Source: Lachnospiraceae bacterium (GTDB lineage Bacteria; Bacillota; Clostridia; Lachnospirales; Lachnospiraceae). Taken from it: DNA of 63,724 nucleotides. Within the stretch, counting starts at the first letter, position 1. Each line of letters opens with the position of its first letter. The position numbers and the translations under genes were made by a program. Positions 45,908 through 54,802 of this stretch are shown piece after piece. Below the pieces are notes generated by a model, which saw only the letters and a list, made by a program, of their open reading frames with translations, had not been told where the DNA came from and searched no databases. Where the stretch lies: assembly GCA_017634975.1 (NCBI GenBank), contig JAGBMJ010000020.1:1-63724 (forward strand). Direction: 5' to 3'.

Positions 45908-47740
45908 CTTCAAGGCGCTCCAGCCTGTTTCATGCCAGCACTCTCCTGTGCCGATCTGCTCTACGGATGAGTAGTACGGCATAGGAAGTGTGCCGGTAAG
46001 GCCGACATCTCCGGTCAGCACATCCGCCACTGCATTTCCTCCCTCGGAACCTGGGAGATAACACATAATGCAAGAATCCCAGTCATCCAGATAATCACGG
46101 ATCAATACATTTCTTCCTGCCATAATGATCGTAGTAACCGGCTTTCCGGATGCTTTCGCTTCCTCGATCGCTTTTTTATTTCCGGCCAATGCCATATCAC
46201 CCACAACAGACAGATCCTGCGTATCGCCATTCCATTCCGCATAAGGTCTTTCACCTATACAGAGCAGAACCATATCACAATCCTTTATCTTTTTCGGATC
46301 CGTGATGATCTCAAAGCCTTTCTCTGCAGCAGCCGCCTTAAGCGCTTCCAAAACAGACGGGTCATCCGGAAGCATCCTCTTTACCGTATCGCCATCCGAT
46401 GCCCCCTGCCAGAAATACGTCCATCCGCCGCACATCGCTCCCGTATCTTTTGCCGCCGGTCCGGTGACATAGACTTTCATTCCCGGCTGGATCGTCAGAT
46501 ACTCTCCGGCCTTCAACGGTACAAACGATCTTGCCGCGAGTTCTCTGGCGACCTGATGTGATCTCTCACTTCCGAATTCATAACGCGGATCAAAGTTTTC
46601 GATATACGGATCCTCAAAGAGCCCTGCCTGCTGCTTCACCCGGATGATCCTTGTAACAGCATCGTCTACGCGTTCTTCACTGATCGCGCCTTCCTGCACC
46701 GCTTCAACAATATACTTTCTGCACTCCTCATAGTGGTCTGCTTCCATCAGCATATCGATCCCTGCATTTACGCAGAGAATTACGTTTTCCTTCAGATCCG
46801 CCCCGGAACATTTCTCGATCGAGTCCCAGTCCGAAAGAAGGAAGCCTTCGAAACCCAGATCGTTTTTCAGGTAACTCAGATACTTTTCGTTTTCGTGCAT
46901 CTTCGTTCCCATCAGGGATGAGTGCGAAACCATAATGGACTGTACCCCGGCATTTACAAGACTTTCATATACGGAAAGCTGCGCATCGATCTGTTCCTGT
47001 GACATCTGCGCATCCCCACGGTCAATGATCCTTATGGTATTATCCGATTCTTCTCCGGTTCCGTATTTTGTGTATCCGCCTCCGAAGAAATGCTTCGCAC
47101 AGACCACTACCCCCGCTGATAAAAGGCCTTCTGCATAAGCCGTGGAAAGATTCTGGATCACTTCATTATCATCCGAAAAACACTCATAAGTCCTTCCCCA
47201 TCTGGGATCCTGCGCTGCATCTACACAGGGCGAGAAATTCAAAAGCATCCCCGTATGCACGATATCCGAACCGACGAGTGCTCCATACTCCTTTGTCAGC
47301 TCTGCGTCATTCGCTGCGCCGATATTTATATTCTGAGGAAAGATCACAGAACCGTATGCGAAATTTACTCCATGAACACTATCCTGACCGTAGATGTACG
47401 GGATCCCTGCTTCCGAAGAAAGCGCACTCGTCTGATAGTCAGTTACAATCCCGTACCACTCTTCTGCCGTAGGATTCGGAAACGTCTCAAACTTGGAGAG
47501 CACGGAACCATAGTCATAATGCTGCATATCCTCATAGCTTACGTTGTAAAAAGCCCCCTGCACCATCTGTGCTGCTTTCTGCTCAAGTGTCAGAGATGCC
47601 ACGATCTCTTCTGCCGACATGCCCTGATATTGGTCGAGAACAGCTGCATCGACTTTTTCCAAATGGGTCTCTTCCTCATTTCCGCATGCGGTCATCAGCA
47701 GGATTGCCGCAAACAATGCCGCAACCGTCTTCTTTTTCAT
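45905..47740 (-). CDS. GH3 beta-glucosidase, lipoprotein
   Basis: A 611-residue secreted glycosidase. The lipobox is LLMTAC with lipidated Cys19 after a basic/hydrophobic signal (MKKKTVAALFAAIL). The GH3 TIM barrel is evident: NFSPCVDAAQDPRWGRTYECF, VCAKHFFGGG, and catalytic nucleophile Asp304 in EGFLLSDWDS. The alpha/beta sandwich domain ends near VTTIIMAGRNV, and a C-terminal segment follows. It is anchored outside the membrane and probably cleaves beta-glucosides or short beta-glucans. The start is the ATG with CAGGGGG; the stop codon lies in a dispersed palindrome. Confidence 0.92.
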   Translation of the reverse strand: MKKKTVAALFAAILLMTACGNEEETHLEKVDAAVLDQYQGMSAEEIVASLTLEQKAAQMVQGAFYNVSYEDMQHYDYGSVLSKFETFPNPTAEEWYGIVTDYQTSALSSEAGIPYIYGQDSVHGVNFAYGSVIFPQNINIGAANDAELTKEYGALVGSDIVHTGMLLNFSPCVDAAQDPRWGRTYECFSDDNEVIQNLSTAYAEGLLSAGVVVCAKHFFGGGYTKYGTGEESDNTIRIIDRGDAQMSQEQIDAQLSVYESLVNAGVQSIMVSHSSLMGTKMHENEKYLSYLKNDLGFEGFLLSDWDSIEKCSGADLKENVILCVNAGIDMLMEADHYEECRKYIVEAVQEGAISEERVDDAVTRIIRVKQQAGLFEDPYIENFDPRYEFGSERSHQVARELAARSFVPLKAGEYLTIQPGMKVYVTGPAAKDTGAMCGGWTYFWQGASDGDTVKRMLPDDPSVLEALKAAAAEKGFEIITDPKKIKDCDMVLLCIGERPYAEWNGDTQDLSVVGDMALAGNKKAIEEAKASGKPVTTIIMAGRNVLIRDYLDDWDSCIMCYLPGSEGGNAVADVLTGDVGLTGTLPMPYYSSVEQIGTGECWHETGWSALK

Positions 47741-47756
47741 ACTATTTTCCCCCTGT

Positions 47757-47812
47757 ACCACGGGGACGGTTCTCCGGCTCCTTTTGAACCAAAGAACCGT
47801 CCCTATGGCTCA
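47757..47812. repeat. Dispersed palindrome, copy 2
   Basis: The same family with partly diverged right arm (GAACCAAAGAACCGTCCC). It sits between the ABC-F stop and the GH3 start. Its TGA (minus strand of 47810-47812) is the ABC-F stop codon. Confidence 0.88.
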
Positions 47813-49627
47813 TCCGATCTTATCGACCAGCTCCTGCAGTTCCATAAAACGTTCAAATTTCCGTTCGATTTCCTGATCTACTGCCTCTTTTTCTTTTCCG
47901 AGTTCGATCAGTTTCGAATAATCCGAAGACGCATCCGCCATCAGGCGTTCCAGCTTTTCGCTGCGTTTTTCCAATGTCTCGATCTCTTCTTCGATATGAT
48001 CATAATCATACTGTTCTTTAAAGGACAGTTTCTTTTTCTCACGCGTCCTGCCGGCATCCCGGTTCTCCGTCTGCTTTTCTGCCTTTGGTTTATCCGTCGG
48101 TATTGCAGATTCCATTCGTTTCTCCAGATACTCGGAATAACCGCCCTCACTCCGAAGAATACTGCCATCCGGTTCGAAGGAGAAGATCGTCGTGACCACA
48201 CGGTCCAGAAAATACCGGTCATGCGATACCGTGATCACAATTCCCGCAAACGTATCCAGATAATCCTCCAGAATACGCAGTGTCGCGATGTCCAGATCAT
48301 TGGTCGGCTCATCCAGCACGATCACATTCGGCGCGCCCATCAGCACTTTCAACAGGAAAAGTCTTCTGCGTTCACCGCCCGACAGTTTGGAGATCGGCGC
48401 ATATTGCATATTTCCGTCAAAAAGAAAGCGTTCACACATCAGTGACGCCGAAACCGGCCCGTCTTTCGTATGTATATACTCCGCCGTTTCCTTGATGTAA
48501 TCGATCACACGCATGTTTTCATCAATGATTTTCCCAGCAGCTTCCCCGCCTGTTCCGACTGCCACATTATCCTGCCGGAAATATCCGATCTCGATCGTCT
48601 GCCCAATCTCGATCGTTCCGCGATCCGGTGTCACATCACCCGTGATGCATTTTAACAAAGTCGTTTTCCCACAGCCGTTCGGCCCGATGATACCGATGCG
48701 ATCCAGTTTTTTGAAATGATAGGAAAAATCGGAGAACAACGTCCGTTCTCCGTACTTCTTGGTAAGTCCGTCCAGTATGATCGTCTTATTTCCCATACGC
48801 ACCGAAAGCGAGCTCAGCTCCATTGCCCGTTCTTCTTCCGGCTTTTTCCGATCCTTCAGTTCTTCAAAGCGCTTGATATGCGCCTTCTGCTTGGTGGAAC
48901 GTGCCCTCGCCCCCCGAAGCATCCATGCAAGATCTTTTTTATATAATGCAGCCGCTTTGCGTTCTGCGGCCTGCTCATAATCCATCCGCTGCTCTTTCAG
49001 TTCCAGATATCCTGAGTAATTAGCTGTATAGCGGTATGCATTCCCTTTATCGATCTCGACGATCTGGTTGGTCACTTCATCCAGAAAATAACGGTCGTGC
49101 GTCACCATAAAGATTGCGCCGCGATACCGTTTGAGATACTCCTCCAGCCATTCGATCATTTCGGAATCCAGATGGTTGGTCGGCTCGTCCAGGATCAGCA
49201 GATCCGCCGGAGTCATGATCGCCCCTACCAGTGCTGCGCGTTTTTTTTGACCGCCCGAAAGAATCGACGGGCTGCATTCCGGATCATCAATACCAAACTT
49301 TGCAAGATTAGCCTTGATCTCTCCCATTTTGTCCCAATGATCCTCACCTGCATAGATCGCAGCTGTCACATTCTCCAGTACCGTCCTGTTTTCATCAAAC
49401 ACCGGCTCCTGCGGCAGATAAGAGATCCGTATCCCCGCTCCCTTTACAACCGCGCCTTCATCCGCTTCGATCGCCCCCGCCGTGATCCCCAGTATCGTCG
49501 ACTTTCCCGTACCGTTCGCGCCGACTACACCGATCTTATCTTCATCATCGATCCCGATGCAGACGTTGCTCAGCACCTTTTTGGACATATACGTTTTCGA
49601 AACATTTTCCAGATTCAGTATGTTCAC
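47810..49627 (-). CDS. ABC-F family ATPase, Uup-like
   Basis: A 605-residue soluble protein with two ATPase domains: Walker A GANGTGKST and GPNGCGKTT, signatures LSGGQKKRAAL and LSGGERRRL, and H-loops THDRYFLDEV and SHDRYFLDRV. The inter-domain linker and a C-terminal coiled coil (residues about 530-600) match the Uup type. ABC-F proteins bind the ribosomal E-site and relieve stalled translation. No membrane domain or resistance-leader peptide is seen, so a housekeeping role is likelier than antibiotic protection. It follows three small unknown genes, and its own stop codon lies in a dispersed palindrome. Confidence 0.92.
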   Translation of the reverse strand: MNILNLENVSKTYMSKKVLSNVCIGIDDEDKIGVVGANGTGKSTILGITAGAIEADEGAVVKGAGIRISYLPQEPVFDENRTVLENVTAAIYAGEDHWDKMGEIKANLAKFGIDDPECSPSILSGGQKKRAALVGAIMTPADLLILDEPTNHLDSEMIEWLEEYLKRYRGAIFMVTHDRYFLDEVTNQIVEIDKGNAYRYTANYSGYLELKEQRMDYEQAAERKAAALYKKDLAWMLRGARARSTKQKAHIKRFEELKDRKKPEEERAMELSSLSVRMGNKTIILDGLTKKYGERTLFSDFSYHFKKLDRIGIIGPNGCGKTTLLKCITGDVTPDRGTIEIGQTIEIGYFRQDNVAVGTGGEAAGKIIDENMRVIDYIKETAEYIHTKDGPVSASLMCERFLFDGNMQYAPISKLSGGERRRLFLLKVLMGAPNVIVLDEPTNDLDIATLRILEDYLDTFAGIVITVSHDRYFLDRVVTTIFSFEPDGSILRSEGGYSEYLEKRMESAIPTDKPKAEKQTENRDAGRTREKKKLSFKEQYDYDHIEEEIETLEKRSEKLERLMADASSDYSKLIELGKEKEAVDQEIERKFERFMELQELVDKIG

Positions 49628-49655
49628 TTCGTTCTTCTCTCCAATTCATTTCCGG

Positions 49656-49680
49656 GCCACAGGGACGGTTCTATGGCTCA
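49656..49680. repeat. Dispersed palindrome, half copy 3
   Basis: GGCCACAGGGACGGTTCTATGGCTCA is one arm plus both outer ends, with the second arm deleted. Its TGA is the stop codon of the 103-residue gene that follows. Confidence 0.8.
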
Positions 49681-49989
49681 TCCCATCCATAGCCGCTCTG
49701 CATCCGGCGCAGATGTATTCCAGTTTTCTTCCAGATGTTCGATTATATAAGCCGCCTGTTCTGAAATAGCTTTTATATTATTTTTTTCTGCATAAACAAG
49801 GATCTGCCGAAACTCTTCCCGAATCTCCGGCAGATCTTTCCGGTACAGCCATCTCTGATCCCCGATCCGTTTCAGCTCCAGCTCTTTGATCACCGGTTCC
49901 CAGATCTTATGAAACATTTCTTCACCGGAAACGGTCAAGGTATGAAACTGTTTTGCATTATCATCAATACCATAGATCAGAACTGACAT
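49678..49989 (-). CDS. Small unknown protein (103 aa)
   Basis: A soluble, charged, mostly helical protein starting MSVLIYGIDDNAKQFHTLTV. I recognise no family. A GGAGA site precedes the start. It is the last of three closely spaced small genes (50782 down to 49678), and its stop codon is contributed by a partial dispersed palindrome. The original C-terminus may therefore have been altered. Confidence 0.7.
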   Translation of the reverse strand: MSVLIYGIDDNAKQFHTLTVSGEEMFHKIWEPVIKELELKRIGDQRWLYRKDLPEIREEFRQILVYAEKNNIKAISEQAAYIIEHLEENWNTSAPDAERLWMG

Positions 49990-50013
49990 ATACTCTCTTC
50001 TCCGTTGCGAATC

Positions 50014-50337
50014 TCATTGATTCCAGCTTTTCTCGCTCACCGGATCCCCTTCTGTTTCCCAATCTTCAAACGGCGGCTCCACCGTATAGGAGGCATCGAA
50101 ATAATTACGGACATACTGCGCTGCTCTGTATTCGGCCTGTTTATAATTTATGACACCGTTTTCATCATACTCAAGATGATTCATAAAGATCACAAATGCC
50201 TGCTCCACAAACGAACTCTCTTCCTGCAGCTGACTGACATAATCAATCCCCGCAAGTAAACCGCCTCCGATCGTCCCATGCGCAAACCAGTAGGCGAATT
50301 GTCTGACCACACCTTTAACATGTTTTTCTACTTTCAT
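50014..50337 (-). CDS. Small unknown protein (107 aa)
   Basis: It starts MKVEKHVKGVVRQFAYWFAH, 4 nt after the stop of the upstream gene, with GGAGAAG inside that gene as ribosome site. Mixed helical content with a tryptophan/tyrosine-rich acidic tail (PPFEDWETEGDPVSEKSW). No family was recognised. Operon position and size recall cell-contact immunity or accessory proteins, but no toxin gene is nearby, so no function is proposed. Confidence 0.7.
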   Translation of the reverse strand: MKVEKHVKGVVRQFAYWFAHGTIGGGLLAGIDYVSQLQEESSFVEQAFVIFMNHLEYDENGVINYKQAEYRAAQYVRNYFDASYTVEPPFEDWETEGDPVSEKSWNQ

Positions 50338-50341
50338 ATTC

Positions 50342-50782
50342 TTATTTCTTCTCCAGCTTGCTGTACTTCCACTCGGGATAAAGCATATTGTTCTCATTCG
50401 CCGGATCCCCGGCATAAACCCTGTAACTGCCTCTTAATGGATATACCCCTACGAAAAGATAATCACCATTGGAAAGCTTCGAATCAAAATTCTCTCCAAG
50501 CTTCTCCGCCAGTTTCGTATAAAACTCTCCGTCTTTTTGATAGATCAGACGCAGATCAAAAATATACCACTGCCCCTGGTCAGTCCCGAGCGATTTTACA
50601 GCCGATGTACCTGCCAGCTGTTCCACTGCCTGACGAACGGTTTCAATCTTATCATAGTCTGACACGCCTGTCACCCCTGTTACGCCATTCGTTTCATTTC
50701 CGCCCTTTCCTTTCATCGCAAAGATCAAGACAACAATGACTGCTGCCACTAAAAGCAATACTATAGGATTGTTATTCTTCAT
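50342..50782 (-). CDS. Small membrane-anchored unknown protein (146 aa)
   Basis: An N-terminal uncleaved TM helix (residues 6-23, NPIVLLLVAAVIVVLIF) is followed by a short GNETNGVTGVTG linker and an ordered outer domain of about 110 residues (SDYDKIETVRQAVEQL onward, with LRGSYRVYAGDP). No family was recognised. It is the first gene of the three-gene cluster. Upstream AT-rich sequence has a good -10 (TATAAT, near 50905) with a weak -35. Confidence 0.7.
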   Translation of the reverse strand: MKNNNPIVLLLVAAVIVVLIFAMKGKGGNETNGVTGVTGVSDYDKIETVRQAVEQLAGTSAVKSLGTDQGQWYIFDLRLIYQKDGEFYTKLAEKLGENFDSKLSNGDYLFVGVYPLRGSYRVYAGDPANENNMLYPEWKYSKLEKK

Positions 50783-50989
50783 ACTTCCGTGTCCTCTCTT
50801 TCTTAGTTGCAATACAATTTTTTATTATATCATAGTTTATAGCCCTGTGGCTTAATATGATCCGTCACACTAATCTTACTTTCCGGGAATTTTTCATTAT
50901 AGCATTCATTCATTCTTTTTTATAACTTTTATTATGGTATTATTATTACTTATGTATTGTCAATATACAAACAGACTTTTTTCAAAACA

Positions 50990-51062
50990 AGCCACAGGGA
51001 CCGCAAACCACGGGGACGGTTCTTCCGGCTTGTTTTGAGCCGGAGAACCGTCCCCGTGGCTG
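50990..51062. repeat. Dispersed palindrome, copy 4 with partial duplicate
   Basis: A complete element (CCACGGGGACGGTTC / GAACCGTCCCCGTGG outer arms) is preceded by a fragment AGCCACAGGGACCG. It lies directly after the stop of the flavoprotein gene and forms a strong hairpin there. Confidence 0.88.
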
Positions 51063-51070
51063 GAGAAAGA

Positions 51071-51787
51071 TCATCGCCAGGGGCGTTCTTTATCTAACCA
51101 TCCATTGGCTTTCCAGTATTTATAGTCCGTATATTCCGGATCCTGTTTTCCGAGCCCGCTCTGCATCATGCGGACCATATAGAATTTCATCTTAGTCGCC
51201 AGGTTCGTATGCGCCGGCCTGCTGTAATCGACTGCCTGCATTTTCAGTGCCATACGCTTAAGAGATTTTGTCATTGCCTCCCGCTTCTTTTCCGGGATCT
51301 TTTCCCATGTGATATCGCTCATCAGTTTAAAAGAACAGGTATGTATATCACTGATCCCCCACCAGGACAGGCTGTCTTTGATATCCTTTGCCGCAGACGT
51401 GTCGCCCGCTCCCAGACACTGCGTAATGACTAACGCCCGCTTTCCGAACATTTCCCCGGCCGGTCGATGCGGCATCCACCGGTAACCGAAATGATCCAGC
51501 ATTGCTTTCATCGCGCCGGTTGTATGAAATACGTAAGCCGGTGAAGTAAATACCAGCAGATCCGCTTCCAGTAACGCCTTTTCGATCTTCTGTACATATT
51601 CGGCAGCTTTGCATTTCTTTTCATCCGTAAGAAAGCATACTGTGCATCCCGCGCAGAAGTGCGGACAATCCTTTGGCAGATAAAATTCCGTAATCTCTGC
51701 TTTTTCACGAAATTCTTCCAGAAAAATCTCTTTTAACCGATAGGTCATGCCATGCTTTTCCGTTCCGTTGATCACTGTGATCTTCAT
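51071..51787 (-). CDS. NADPH-dependent FMN reductase / flavodoxin-like oxidoreductase
   Basis: A 238-residue flavodoxin-fold protein. It has the N-terminal MKITVINGTEKHGMTYRL (FMN phosphate loop), a cysteine-rich CPHFCAGCTVCF segment as in iron-sulfur flavoprotein relatives, and the second flavin loop TSPAYVFHTTGAMK. Its start overlaps the TetR stop (ATGA), so it is the target gene of that repressor. It probably reduces quinones, nitro compounds or other redox-active drugs. The physiological substrate is unknown. Confidence 0.88.
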   Translation of the reverse strand: MKITVINGTEKHGMTYRLKEIFLEEFREKAEITEFYLPKDCPHFCAGCTVCFLTDEKKCKAAEYVQKIEKALLEADLLVFTSPAYVFHTTGAMKAMLDHFGYRWMPHRPAGEMFGKRALVITQCLGAGDTSAAKDIKDSLSWWGISDIHTCSFKLMSDITWEKIPEKKREAMTKSLKRMALKMQAVDYSRPAHTNLATKMKFYMVRMMQSGLGKQDPEYTDYKYWKANGWLDKERPWR

Positions 51788-52404
51788 TTCTTTTTCCTCC
51801 CGTAAATCTGATCAAACTGCCGCAGGTGTTCTTTTAGAATACGGATTGCTTCTTCCTCTCTGTCCGGATCACGGTCACACACCGTGAGCAGCAGATAGAT
51901 CGGCGCATAAAAGTGCAGAGTCATGATCGAAACATTATCCGTCTTTAAAAATCCCTGCGCTGCCATCATTCCAAGCAGCATCCCCTGATAGGAAAGGGGA
52001 TCGTCATAGTACTGTTTCATATAAGTATCTGCCAATGCCTTATCATGAAACTGCTCGATGGTCAGCATTTTCCGAAAGCGCCTCGTATAATCATCGTGAA
52101 GATAATACTGAAACAGACTTACTCCAAGCTCGATCATTTTCTCTTCCGACATTTCCTGATAGATCCCGGCATCTTTTCCGGCGTCATTTCCCGCAATATG
52201 CAGCATATCTGCCGTCACTGAAAACCGCCGGTTCATCTCCCCGATGATCGCATCAAAGATGGCCTGCTTGTTTTTGTAGTGCTTATATAGAGACGGCGCC
52301 TTGATACCGACCCGCTCTGCAATCTCCCCGACAAAAACATTCGTATATCCTTTTTCCGAGAATAAAGTCAGCGCTTCATCCAAAATTCTTTCTTTGGTAT
52401 TCAT
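51784..52404 (-). CDS. TetR-family repressor
   Basis: A 206-residue repressor with an N-terminal helix-turn-helix (ILDEALTLFSEKGYTNVFVG, then IAERVGIKAPSLYKHYKNK) and a helical ligand-binding domain. It is the first gene of a two-gene operon with the flavoprotein. Two 16-bp palindromes, one in the promoter spacer and one just downstream of the -10, make autoregulation almost certain. The ligand is probably a redox-active or electrophilic compound. Confidence 0.92.
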   Translation of the reverse strand: MNTKERILDEALTLFSEKGYTNVFVGEIAERVGIKAPSLYKHYKNKQAIFDAIIGEMNRRFSVTADMLHIAGNDAGKDAGIYQEMSEEKMIELGVSLFQYYLHDDYTRRFRKMLTIEQFHDKALADTYMKQYYDDPLSYQGMLLGMMAAQGFLKTDNVSIMTLHFYAPIYLLLTVCDRDPDREEEAIRILKEHLRQFDQIYGRKKK

Positions 52405-52421
52405 CTCAAACCTCTCTTTTA

Positions 52422-52469
52422 GCTAATTCGGATTAGCCTTATTATAAGCTAATTCAAATTAGCCGTCAA
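52422..52469 (-). promoter_or_regulatory. TetR operon promoter with two operator palindromes
   Basis: Minus strand -35 TTGACG (52464-52469), 17-nt spacer, -10 TATAAT (52441-52446). Operator 1 (52448-52463) is GCTAATTTGAATTAGC, filling the spacer. Operator 2 (52422-52437) is GCTAATCCGAATTAGC, at the transcription start. Centres are 26 bp apart. Binding would block RNA polymerase. Confidence 0.9.
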
Positions 52470-52480
52470 GTCAAAAAATA

Positions 52481-52530
52481 AGGGACGGTTCTCCGGCTCA
52501 TTTTGGACCGGAGAACCGTCCCCCTGGTTT
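52481..52530. repeat. Dispersed palindrome, copy 5
   Basis: GGGACGGTTCTCCGG/CCGGAGAACCGTCCC arms around a short loop, between the TetR promoter and the 3' end of the cation-diffusion gene, where it may serve as terminator. Confidence 0.88.
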
Positions 52531-52542
52531 GCCTGTAATTTA

Positions 52543-53658
52543 TCAGTCGCTGTAGTTGGTATCACAGTTTACATTTAGGGAATACCCCTCATAGATCTGC
52601 CCGATCTCTTCACGGATCATTTCGCACATCTTCTGCTTCTCACGGATACTGAAATCCAGCGTGATATCAAATGAAATACTTTTTTCTTCCGAATCAATAT
52701 ATACGCCATGACAGTTGACTACACCTTCATGCGCCTTGCAGGTTTCCGTGATCTTCTCCCGCATCGTCTTCTTAGTTTCATCCGCGTTGTCCACGGCATA
52801 GATCCCTACTGTCATAAAGATACGGAATTTTTCCAATACCGCTCCCTGTACTTTCTGCGTCAGTGTATGCAGTTCATTCGCAGTCATAGCTCCGTCCACT
52901 TCGATATGCAGACTGCCGATCGCAGAGTCCGGTCCGTAATTGTGCAGGATCAGATCATAGGTCCCGAGTACTCCCGGGATCGCATTGACCGTTTCTTTGA
53001 TCTCCCCGGTAATGACACTCTCCGGGCGTTTGCCAAGCACATGACTGAACGCCTCCAGCATCATTTCCAGACCGGCCTTGATGATGAAACAGGAGATGAT
53101 CGCACCGACAATACCGTCCACCGAAACGTGGCAGAAGTACATTACCGCTGCCGCGATCAGCGTCGATGCCGATATGATGGCATCAAAACTTGCATCCGAA
53201 CCGGAAGCTACCAGTGCATCCGAACTGTACTTTTCTCCCTGTGCCTTCACATAATGCCCCAGGATCAGTTTTGTGATCACGGAAACAATAATGATGACTA
53301 CTGTCACGATCGTGTAATCCGGTTGTGTCGGCTTTATGATCTTTTTAACAGATTCTACAAAAGACGCTGCTCCGGCAGAAAAAACGATCAATGCGATCAT
53401 GATCGTACTGAAGTATTCGATCCTCCCGTACCCGAACGGATGATTTTCATCCGGTTCTTTTTTCGCCAATTTTATGCCCAGTATCGTGATCACCGAACTG
53501 AATGCATCCGTCAGATTGTTGACTGCATCCAGCACGATTGCAACCGAACCGGCTATCAAACCTGCTCCCGCCTTAAATGCCGCAAGAAAAATATTGGCAC
53601 AGATCCCTATGATGCTGGTTCTTGTGATCGCTTTTTCCCGTTTCTTATTATCTGTCAT
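52543..53658 (-). CDS. Cation diffusion facilitator (metal efflux), possibly Mn-type
   Basis: A 371-residue CDF transporter with six TM helices and a C-terminal cytoplasmic ferredoxin-like dimerisation domain (about residues 215-370, longer than usual). TM2 has N47 and D51 (DAVNNLTD) and TM5 has D155 and D159 (SDASFD). Zinc CDFs carry His/Asp at the first position, and the N-D-D-D set is typical of manganese CDFs. Specificity is therefore inferred as Mn2+ (or Fe2+). HPFGYGRIEYF is the usual TM2-TM3 motif. It lies 25 nt downstream of the zinc-ribbon gene, probably in one operon. Confidence 0.9.
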   Translation of the reverse strand: MTDNKKREKAITRTSIIGICANIFLAAFKAGAGLIAGSVAIVLDAVNNLTDAFSSVITILGIKLAKKEPDENHPFGYGRIEYFSTIMIALIVFSAGAASFVESVKKIIKPTQPDYTIVTVVIIIVSVITKLILGHYVKAQGEKYSSDALVASGSDASFDAIISASTLIAAAVMYFCHVSVDGIVGAIISCFIIKAGLEMMLEAFSHVLGKRPESVITGEIKETVNAIPGVLGTYDLILHNYGPDSAIGSLHIEVDGAMTANELHTLTQKVQGAVLEKFRIFMTVGIYAVDNADETKKTMREKITETCKAHEGVVNCHGVYIDSEEKSISFDITLDFSIREKQKMCEMIREEIGQIYEGYSLNVNCDTNYSD

Positions 53659-53683
53659 CTTTCATTTCTCCAAATTTATCTTT

Positions 53684-54802
53684 TTACTCGATCTCCAGTT
53701 CCGAGATCGGATTTTTACTGAACCGGAAGGATTTATAGGTCAGGCGGTCGCCCACTTTCAGGCGGCCCCACTCGCTGTAGTTTACGGAAGCCTCGTAAAA
53801 CTTTCCGTCCGGTTTCTTAAGCTGTACATAATAATGCTCCGTCCTGGTTCCCTGCTTCAGATCGTCGTAATCCGGATTGCTCACCGACTGAGGGATGTCG
53901 GTTTCATGCCAGTACGGATTCTGATCTCCGCCGTCCGTTTCCAGATCATAGGCATGTTTCCATCTGCCGATATCGTAATAATACTTTGTCTGATAGACCG
54001 GAACATCGACATATACGGGATCCTGATAGGTCTCCGTATGATATTCCGTCCTGTACCTGGGCGTCTGCACCATTTCCGCCTGCCCGTTTCCCAGATCTTT
54101 ATAGGATGTATCATATCCGTCCAAAACCCGTTCGCTTACCTGCCGGGTCTTCGTTTCGTAATGGTCCAGGACATGATCATAATGGTGGATCTCCTGCCTG
54201 CTGCCGGTCATCTTCCCGCCGGGTGGAACAGACCAGTCATCTTCATGACAAAGTGTATATTTCTCAATTTCTATACTGCGTTCCCACCGGAAGCTCTGTA
54301 CTGTCGCTTTTCTGGTGACCGGTAAAAACAGCCACAGCAGAAAAAGTACTCCCAGGATCGCAAGCACCGGCTTGAGCAGCTTATTTCTGTTACCGGATGG
54401 CTGCGGCAGGACCGGCCGGTCGATCGGTGTCAGTCTCGACTGTGTGGGTGCCGGTTTTGGTTCGGTCTGATAGATCTTTTCACTTCTCGGGCTTCCGCAA
54501 CCGGCGCAGGTATTACTGTCGGAATAGTTCTGCGCCCCGCAATAGGAACAGATCCAGTTGGGGCCGGTCCGTTCCTCTTCTTTGGCTACGACCTCCGCTT
54601 TGATCCCCTTCTCATCCACGTTGACATTTTCTGTATTGAGTATCACTTTGCCTTTTGCCAAAGCATCGATCACTCTGGGATCATCCGGCATCAGATATTT
54701 TGCATCCTCCGGCACAGGGGTTGCACAGTTCGGGCACTCCCTGTGCTTTCCCTGGATCATGCTGTCACATGACGGACAGATCCAATAAGTCCATACTTTC
54801 AT
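53684..54802 (-). CDS. Zinc-ribbon membrane protein
   Basis: A 372-residue protein. Two zinc ribbons are at residues 9-26 (CPSCDSMIQGKHRECPNC) and about 85-103 (CSYCGAQNYSDSNTCAGC), followed by a proline-rich stretch. One TM helix (about 145-163, LLKPVLAILGVLFLLWLFL) precedes a C-terminal domain of about 200 residues rich in Tyr/His/Asp (HHYDHVLDHYETKTRQVSER). The C-terminal domain is outside if the ribbons face the cytoplasm. No enzymatic motif was recognised. Its start overlaps the preceding small gene's stop (ATGA). Possibly a sensor or secretion-associated protein; function unknown. Confidence 0.8.
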   Translation of the reverse strand: MKVWTYWICPSCDSMIQGKHRECPNCATPVPEDAKYLMPDDPRVIDALAKGKVILNTENVNVDEKGIKAEVVAKEEERTGPNWICSYCGAQNYSDSNTCAGCGSPRSEKIYQTEPKPAPTQSRLTPIDRPVLPQPSGNRNKLLKPVLAILGVLFLLWLFLPVTRKATVQSFRWERSIEIEKYTLCHEDDWSVPPGGKMTGSRQEIHHYDHVLDHYETKTRQVSERVLDGYDTSYKDLGNGQAEMVQTPRYRTEYHTETYQDPVYVDVPVYQTKYYYDIGRWKHAYDLETDGGDQNPYWHETDIPQSVSNPDYDDLKQGTRTEHYYVQLKKPDGKFYEASVNYSEWGRLKVGDRLTYKSFRFSKNPISELEIE

